Positions 5,480 through 9,736 of a stretch of 9,736 bases of DNA are shown here, piece after piece. Positions within the stretch are counted from its first letter, which is position 1. Each line of letters opens with the position of its first letter. A program made the translations under genes and the position numbers. The DNA comes from Spirochaetia bacterium (GTDB taxonomy: Bacteria > Spirochaetota > Spirochaetia > Treponematales > Breznakiellaceae). Under the pieces are notes generated by a model that saw only the letters and a list, made by a program, of their open reading frames with translations, made no database searches and was not told the origin of the DNA. The DNA is taken from assembly GCA_025997795.1 (NCBI GenBank), contig BNVB01000074.1:1-9736 (forward strand). Direction: 5' to 3'.

Positions 5480-7517
5480 AGCTATTGGCTGCTGCGAGGC
5501 AATCTGGGCTCCGGCGGCTGCCAGGAAATGCACCCTTCCGGCCGCGGTTGCCTTGATTTCCAGTTCCATTTTCATGGACTCAATGATGATAACCGTATCG
5601 CCCTTCTGCACTTCCGCGCCCTCGTTCACCGCATAACGCAGAATGGTACCGGCTACGGGAGCGGGTAACACAGTGCCGCCGCCGGATGGTGCGGCAGCAG
5701 CCGGGGCTGCCGCAGGAGCGGCTTCCGGCGCAGGTGCGGCGACCACAGGGGCAGCACCCCCGCCAATGTCCGCCACCGGCTGCTGGGCCGCGACCTGGGC
5801 CCCGGCGGCAGCCAGGAAGTGAATCTTCCCTGCGGCGGTGGATTTTATTTCCAGTTCCATCTTCATGGATTCGATGATGATAACCGTATCACCCTTTTGT
5901 ACTTCCGCGCCTTCGTTAACAGCATAGCGCAGGATCGTTCCGGCCACTGGCGCGGGGATAGTTACACCGCCGCCGGAAGCAGCTCCGGCGGGAGCAACCG
6001 CAGGGGCGCCGGGGGGCGCCGGCGGGAGCAACCGCTACAGTTCCCGCTGGGGCGACCACTACGTTGTAGTTGGCGCCGTTCACGTTCACCGTATAACGGG
6101 CGGCCTGACCGGGAGCGGCGGCAGGGGCAGCCGCCGCAGAGGTTTCCTCGGGTTTAAAGACCACCGGGCCTTCGCCGCGTTTTTTGAAGAAATTGGGAGC
6201 AACCTTGGGGAACATGGCGTAGGTAAGGACATCCTCGGGGCTGACCGTTCCGGTTCCCAAAGCTTTTTTGGCCTCTTCTTCCAGTTTGCTATACTCCGGG
6301 GGAATATCATCCGCCGGACGGTGGGTAATTTCTTTTTCCATTTTAAGGGCTTCAAGGGCCTTTTTAACCACTTCGGGATTCTTGGGAGCCGGACAGGTGC
6401 CGTACTTGCCCGCCATAAGGTCCTGGAATTCGCCGGAAAGCCGGTTGTATGAGCCAAAGAGTACGTTGAACACCGCCTGGGTACCCACAATCTGGCTGGT
6501 GGGAGTCACGAGCGGCGGATACCCGGAATCTTTCTGGACCACAGCAATCTCTTTGAGCACCGCATCGATCTTGTCCGAAGCGCCCTGCTCTTTAAGCTGG
6601 CTTTCCAGGTTGGAGAGCATTCCGCCGGGAACCTGACTCGCCAGGATACGGGTATCCGCACCCAGGAAGCTGGATTCAAACTTTTTGTAGTTCTTCCGTA
6701 CATCCCTAAAATAAGCGGCTATTTCCAGCAGCAGATTGATGTCCAGGCCCGTGTCGTATTCGGTACCCCGGAAAATCTCCACCATGGTTTCGGTGGGGCT
6801 GTGACTGGTACCCATTGCAAGAGAGGAAATCGTGGTATCCAGTATCTCCGCGCCCGCCTCGGCGCACTTGGTCAGCGTGGCCACCGACATTCCGGTGGTG
6901 GCGTGGGTATGAATTTCAATGGGAAGGTCAGTCACCTTCTTGATGGCCTTTATCAGATCATAACCCTCGTAGGGCTTGAGGAGGCCGGACATATCCTTGA
7001 TACAGATGGAGTCCGCGCCTATGTCGGCATATTGTTTTGCCAGCTCGGCGTATTTTTCTATAGTATGGAAAGGGGTAACGGCGTAGGAAATTGCCGCCTG
7101 TATGTGCTTGCCGGTCTTTTTGGCGGCTTCGGTGGCGGCCTTGAAGTTCCGGGGATCGTTTACCGCATCGAAAATGCGGAAAATGTCCACGCCGTCTTTG
7201 GCGGCATATTCCACGAATTTGGCCACCACGTCGTCGGCATAGTGCCGGTAACCCAAGAGGTTCTGGCCCCGCAGCAGCATCATTATCTTGGTATTGGGCA
7301 GGGCTTTTTTCAGTTTTTTCAGCCGTTCCCAGGGGTCTTCATTCAAAAACCGGATGCAGGAATCAAACGTGGCACCGCCCCAGGCTTCCAGGGCAAAAAA
7401 GCCCACTTTGTCGAGTTTATCCGCTATGGGCAGCATATCCGAGGTAACCATGCGGGTGGCAAACAGGGACTGATGGGCATCCCGGAGTACAAGGTCTGTA
7501 AGTTTAACTTTAGGCAT
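5468..7517 (-). CDS. oadA: Oxaloacetate decarboxylase alpha subunit with two biotinyl domains; reading frame broken by an apparent +1 indel
   Basis: OadA transfers carboxyl from oxaloacetate to its own biotin, giving pyruvate, and then serves OadB. ATG 7517 (MPKVKLTDLVLRD) is chosen: AAGGAAGG lies seven or fewer bases before it and overlaps the oadG stop. The HMGL-like carboxyltransferase domain (about residues 1-280) carries the metal ligands Asp13, His203 and His205 (in EIHTHATTGM) and Lys174 (in CIKDMSG). These sit four positions lower than Klebsiella Asp17, His207, His209 and Lys178. A conserved PYC/OADA domain (about 290-470) and an Ala/Pro linker follow. The frame then shifts at the G6 run 6011-6016: the upstream frame runs on as an Arg/Cys-rich tail to a stop at 5918-5916, while the biotinyl part is open from 6031 to 5468. 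Skipping one base joins them into 693 residues. The C-terminus holds two biotinyl domains with biotin lysines Lys552 and Lys649; one is usual. If the break is real, the upstream product lacks biotin and the pump would be inactive. Confidence 0.9.
5471..5974 (-). repeat. Tandem duplication of the biotinyl-domain coding sequence in oadA
   Basis: Two 213-base units, 5974-5762 (first) and 5683-5471 (second), are offset by 291 bases and separated by a 78-base Ala/Pro linker. Each encodes a 71-residue lipoyl/biotinyl domain from GGG to IG with PAPVAGTILRYAVNEGA and ESMKMELEIK. I count ten residue differences, nearly all conservative (S/A, K/R, I/V, D/E); 38 consecutive residues around the biotin site are identical. 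The DNA shows many synonymous changes, so it is not an assembly duplicate of one read. Confidence 0.9.
5985..6035. repeat. 17-bp direct repeat in the oadA linker
   Basis: CCGGCGGGAGCAACCGC occurs at 5985-6001 and again at 6019-6035, a spacing of 34 bases. It codes for the AVAPAG blocks of the linker. A 33-base period would keep both copies in one frame, so the extra base lies between them, in the six-G run. Such repeats are prone to replication slippage, which makes an indel here plausible. Confidence 0.85.
6001..6023 (-). other. Frameshift site in oadA (run of six G on plus strand)
   Basis: Two GGCGCC blocks (6005-6010 and 6015-6020) flank and overlap a G6 run at 6011-6016; on the coding strand the codons are GCC CCC CGG. 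Upstream of the run the frame is the catalytic one; downstream the biotinyl frame is one base over. If the run were G5, the linker would read on in frame through three regularly spaced VAPAG blocks. That favours a single-base insertion or a homopolymer reading error. The CCC-C context also permits +1 tRNA slippage in principle. Confidence 0.8.
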
Positions 7518-7527
7518 TTTTCCTTCC

Positions 7528-7776
7528 TTAATTGGTTTTCTGATATTCATTAACCGCAGCCGTTATGGCGGCGGTTACCGCAGCGTTGTTCCCTGCGGCA
7601 GGGGCGCTTCCGCCGGTTTTTGCCGGGGCCAATACATCCTTATCCGCTCCCAGGGCGTGGATAATTTTCCCCGCCAGGGTAATGGAAACAATCAAAATAA
7701 CCAGAAAGCTGAATACAATTCCCATGCCCAGCAGGGTCAAAACCCCGCTTTGCTCCAACATTTCAACTATAGTCAT
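7528..7776 (-). CDS. oadG: Oxaloacetate decarboxylase gamma subunit
   Basis: OadG is the small membrane subunit that holds the alpha and beta subunits together at the inner membrane. The 82-residue protein starts at ATG 7776 (MTIVEMLEQSG), with GGAGG five bases upstream. A longer in-frame start at 7806 is rejected because it lies inside the promoter -10 region and has no ribosome site. There is one transmembrane helix (about residues 10-36, GVLTLLGMGIVFSFLVILI), followed by an Ala/Pro/Gly-rich cytoplasmic linker and a short Ala-rich helical tail ending NEYQKTN. The C-terminal zinc-binding histidines of the Klebsiella protein are absent. It is first in the order oadG-oadA-oadB, the same as in Klebsiella, and its stop lies ten bases before the oadA start. 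Small size and low complexity make sequence alone modest evidence, but the position settles the call. Confidence 0.88.
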   Translation of the reverse strand: MTIVEMLEQSGVLTLLGMGIVFSFLVILIVSITLAGKIIHALGADKDVLAPAKTGGSAPAAGNNAAVTAAITAAVNEYQKTN

Positions 7777-7801
7777 AGCTCCTCCGTTGTCTTTATACTG
7801 T

Positions 7802-7830
7802 ATCATACTAAAAATACCGCTTTATGACAA
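7802..7830 (-). promoter_or_regulatory. Sigma-70 promoter of the oadGAB operon
   Basis: On the minus strand TTGTCA (7830-7825) is followed after exactly 17 bases by TATGAT (7807-7802). Each hexamer has five of six consensus bases. The start of transcription would be near 7795, giving a short leader of about 18 bases to the oadG ATG with its GGAGG ribosome site. The -35 box overlaps that of the divergent chemoreceptor promoter. Confidence 0.7.
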
Positions 7831-7885
7831 GGCATTATGGGCATCGTATAATATCGTTGCATGAAAGTAAATTTTGTTATATAAT
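7824..7885 (+). promoter_or_regulatory. Candidate tandem promoters of the chemoreceptor gene
   Basis: The upstream candidate is ATGACA (7824-7829), 17 bases, TATAAT (7847-7852), close to consensus. A second perfect TATAAT at 7880-7885 has TTGCAT (7857-7862) 17 bases before it, a weaker -35. Either would give a leader ending in AAGGAG (7904-7909), eight bases before the ATG at 7918. I saw no good flagellar sigma-28 pattern. Confidence 0.6.
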
Positions 7886-7917
7886 CTTCAAAGACGGTAA
7901 AACAAGGAGAATTCCTC

Positions 7918-9736
7918 ATGAAATTACGTATTCGTTTAACATTGATTGTTGCCCTATTGATGGTCGTGGTAGTTGCGACCGTGTCAATTATTCTGTTGGG
8001 CCAGTCCCGAAGATTAATGACCGCTGAGGCTTTTGATAACATGAAAAACATGAGTACGGCCCTGTCCATCCGTATGCAGCAGCAGTTTGAACTGTCCATG
8101 GATGCCATCGATACCCTGTCCAATGTGTTCAACGGCTATAAGGATCTGGACGAAGACTCGCGGCGGACCTACTTTGACATGGCCCTGCGCAGCACCCTGG
8201 AATCGAACCCCGACATGATAGGGATCTACTCGGTGTGGAAGCCCGGTATCATTGACAGCGGAAACCCGGTGTACAGTACCATCTATACCCGTGAAACGGG
8301 TCCCATTGAATACCACGATTTTTCAACCTGGAACCCGCCGGAATACAACCGGTGCATTGCCGCCATCGCCGCCAATGACAAGACGGAAACGGTGAGCGAT
8401 CCCATCTATCCCTTCAAGCACCTGGGGAAAGATATCGTGTTTGTTCTGATGACATCCCCGATTGAAGACGAGGCCACCGGGGCCGTCCTTGGTTATGTGG
8501 GCGTGGGGGTGGATATGTCCCCGGTACAGCAGATGATTGAAAACGAGAAACCCTACGGCGACGGCTATGCGGCGCTGTATGCCAACAACGGCTTTATAGT
8601 CGCCCATCCGGTCAGCGATAGAGTCGGCAAGAACTTTCACGATGTCGGTACGGAGGTCCTGGGAACCGAAGGCATGTTGCAGGTGGAAGATTCCCTCAAA
8701 ACCGGCACCTACCACCAGATCGAATACAACGGGAATATCCTGGTTGATTTCCCCTTCTATACCGGCGACAGCAAAACCGCCTGGACCACATTCGCCGTGG
8801 CGCCCATGGGGACCGTCCTGTCGGCGGTATACAGCATGCGGTACTTTACCGCTTTCCTCGGTGTAGGCATGGTAATCATCGCCTCAATAATCATCTTCTT
8901 CACTATCAGTATTTCCCTTAAACCGGTGGTCAACGTGGCCCTGACCCTCCAGGACATTTCCGAAGGCGAAGGGGACCTGACCAAAACCATCCCCGTAAAA
9001 GGCAATGATGAGGTAGCAGACCTTTCCCGGTACTTTAATCTGACTCTGGAGAAGATCAAAAAACTGATTATTACCATCAAACAGAAGGCGGTGACCCTGT
9101 TTGACATAGGCAGCGAGCTGTCCACCAGCATGACCGAGACCGCCGCGGCGATCAACGAAATCACCGCTAATATCCAGAGCATCAAGAGCCGGGTGATAAA
9201 CCAGTCCGCTTCGGTAACCGAGACAAATGCCACCATGGAACAAATTACGGTGAATATCGATAAACTGAACGATCATGTGGAAAAACAGACCACCAGCGTA
9301 TCCCAATCTTCGTCGGCCATCGAAGAAATGCTTGCCAACATTCAGTCCGTTACCCAGACCCTGATTAAAAACGCCGAAAATGTGACGGAACTCTCCGAAG
9401 CCGCCGAAGTGGGCCGTTCGGGGCTGCAGGAAGTGGCCTCGGACATACAGGAAATTGCCCGGGAATCCGCAGGGCTCCTGGAAATAAACGCCGTCATGGA
9501 AAACATTGCCAGCCAGACTAACCTTCTTTCCATGAATGCCGCGATTGAGGCGGCCCACGCCGGAGAAGCGGGAAAAGGTTTTGCCGTAGTGGCCGATGAA
9601 ATCCGTAAACTTGCCGAATCTTCCGGGGAGCAGTCCAAGACAATTTCTACGGTGCTCAAGAAAATCAAGGAATCCATCGACAAAATCACCGTTTCCACCG
9701 ACAATGTACTTAACAAATTTGAAGCTATTGACGGCG
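7918..9736 (+). CDS. Methyl-accepting chemotaxis protein with Cache sensor domain (3' truncated by window)
   Basis: The frame is open from ATG 7918 to the last base (606 codons plus one base, no stop), so the C-terminus lies outside. Layout: TM1 at residues about 6-27 (RLTLIVALLMVVVVATVSIIL); a long extracytoplasmic region of about 280 residues with double-Cache features (MIGIYSVWKP, YVGVGVDMS, YAALYANNGFIVAHP); TM2 at about 310-332. A HAMP linker follows (LKPVVNVALTLQDISEGEGDLT with NDEVADLSRYFN), then the coiled-coil signalling domain. The CheA/CheW-binding hairpin tip is recognisable at residues 527-562 (IASQTNLLSMNAAIEAA, then HAGEAGKGFAVVADEIRKLA). It would bind a small molecule outside the inner membrane and steer flagellar motors through CheA. 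The ligand is not deducible; the amino-acid-binding signature of dCache receptors was not recognised. The gene diverges from oadGAB with overlapping promoters. Confidence 0.96.
   Translation, partial: MKLRIRLTLIVALLMVVVVATVSIILLGQSRRLMTAEAFDNMKNMSTALSIRMQQQFELSMDAIDTLSNVFNGYKDLDEDSRRTYFDMALRSTLESNPDMIGIYSVWKPGIIDSGNPVYSTIYTRETGPIEYHDFSTWNPPEYNRCIAAIAANDKTETVSDPIYPFKHLGKDIVFVLMTSPIEDEATGAVLGYVGVGVDMSPVQQMIENEKPYGDGYAALYANNGFIVAHPVSDRVGKNFHDVGTEVLGTEGMLQVEDSLKTGTYHQIEYNGNILVDFPFYTGDSKTAWTTFAVAPMGTVLSAVYSMRYFTAFLGVGMVIIASIIIFFTISISLKPVVNVALTLQDISEGEGDLTKTIPVKGNDEVADLSRYFNLTLEKIKKLIITIKQKAVTLFDIGSELSTSMTETAAAINEITANIQSIKSRVINQSASVTETNATMEQITVNIDKLNDHVEKQTTSVSQSSSAIEEMLANIQSVTQTLIKNAENVTELSEAAEVGRSGLQEVASDIQEIARESAGLLEINAVMENIASQTNLLSMNAAIEAAHAGEAGKGFAVVADEIRKLAESSGEQSKTISTVLKKIKESIDKITVSTDNVLNKFEAIDG

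Noticed and set aside
5468..6031. A separate biotin carrier protein gene, as in decarboxylases with a free biotinyl subunit
   Set aside because: The only upstream start is a TTG at 6031 in an Ala/Pro repeat with no ribosome site. The upstream frame overlaps it by more than 100 bases with an Arg/Cys-rich tail typical of out-of-frame reading.
6801..7553. A 250-codon open frame on the plus strand opposite oadA
   Set aside because: It lies wholly antisense to the well-conserved catalytic domain, has no recognisable domain and is an effect of GC-rich third positions.
7860..7917. A flagellar sigma-28 promoter before the chemoreceptor gene
   Set aside because: A TAAA-like element is present, but no GCCGATAA-like -10 at the proper distance; sigma-70 boxes fit better.
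8884..9558. A 224-codon minus-strand frame, and others at 8323-8715 and 8757-9236, opposite the chemoreceptor
   Set aside because: The plus strand encodes an unmistakable chemoreceptor throughout; the antisense products are low-quality and lack family motifs.

Overview
The window looks like chromosomal DNA of a spirochaete, most likely a Treponema-type gut anaerobe. This is inferred from family resemblance, not from a search. The hints are a short XRE regulator opening MGFKENLKSEL, a chemoreceptor whose hairpin tip reads LLSMNAAIEAAHAGEAGKGF, and a biotin-dependent Na+-pumping oxaloacetate decarboxylase typical of fermenters. No mobile element, CRISPR array, tRNA or rRNA gene was seen.

Layout: (1) 1-346, the 3' end of accA (acetyl-CoA carboxylase, carboxyltransferase alpha), entering from outside. 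(2) 385-819, a small secreted protein of unknown function. Its 3' end overlaps a convergent XRE-type repressor gene (759-1130, minus). (3) 1131-1276, an AT-rich divergent control region with a plausible sigma-70 promoter on each strand, a repeated ATGCTGTT(T) element and a perfect 16-bp palindrome. (4) 1277-3935, a two-gene cassette of an AlgI-type MBOAT O-acyltransferase and an AlgJ/AlgX-like SGNH protein, probably O-acetylating an exported glycan. It is AT-richer than its surroundings and closed by a strong bidirectional terminator (3972-4003) shared with the convergent oad operon. (5) 7792-4015, minus strand, the operon oadG-oadA-oadB, which decarboxylates oxaloacetate to pyruvate and exports Na+. 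(6) 7918-9736, plus strand, a Cache-domain methyl-accepting chemotaxis protein, cut off by the window end. The reading frame stays open from the ATG to the last base.

The most unusual content is oadA. The encoded alpha subunit carries two nearly identical biotinyl domains in tandem, each with an ESMKMELEIK biotinylation motif (Lys552 and Lys649 in the repaired protein). The frame that encodes them is offset by one base from the catalytic part. The offset lies at a run of six G (6011-6016) in an Ala/Pro-rich linker between two copies of a 17-bp direct repeat. Removing one G restores a continuous 693-residue protein. This is therefore an indel or sequence error, or much less likely a +1 recoding site.

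The oad operon and the chemoreceptor gene are divergent. Their best promoters overlap at the -35 boxes, so their expression may be linked. The acetylation cassette has its own divergent repressor and may be switched independently.
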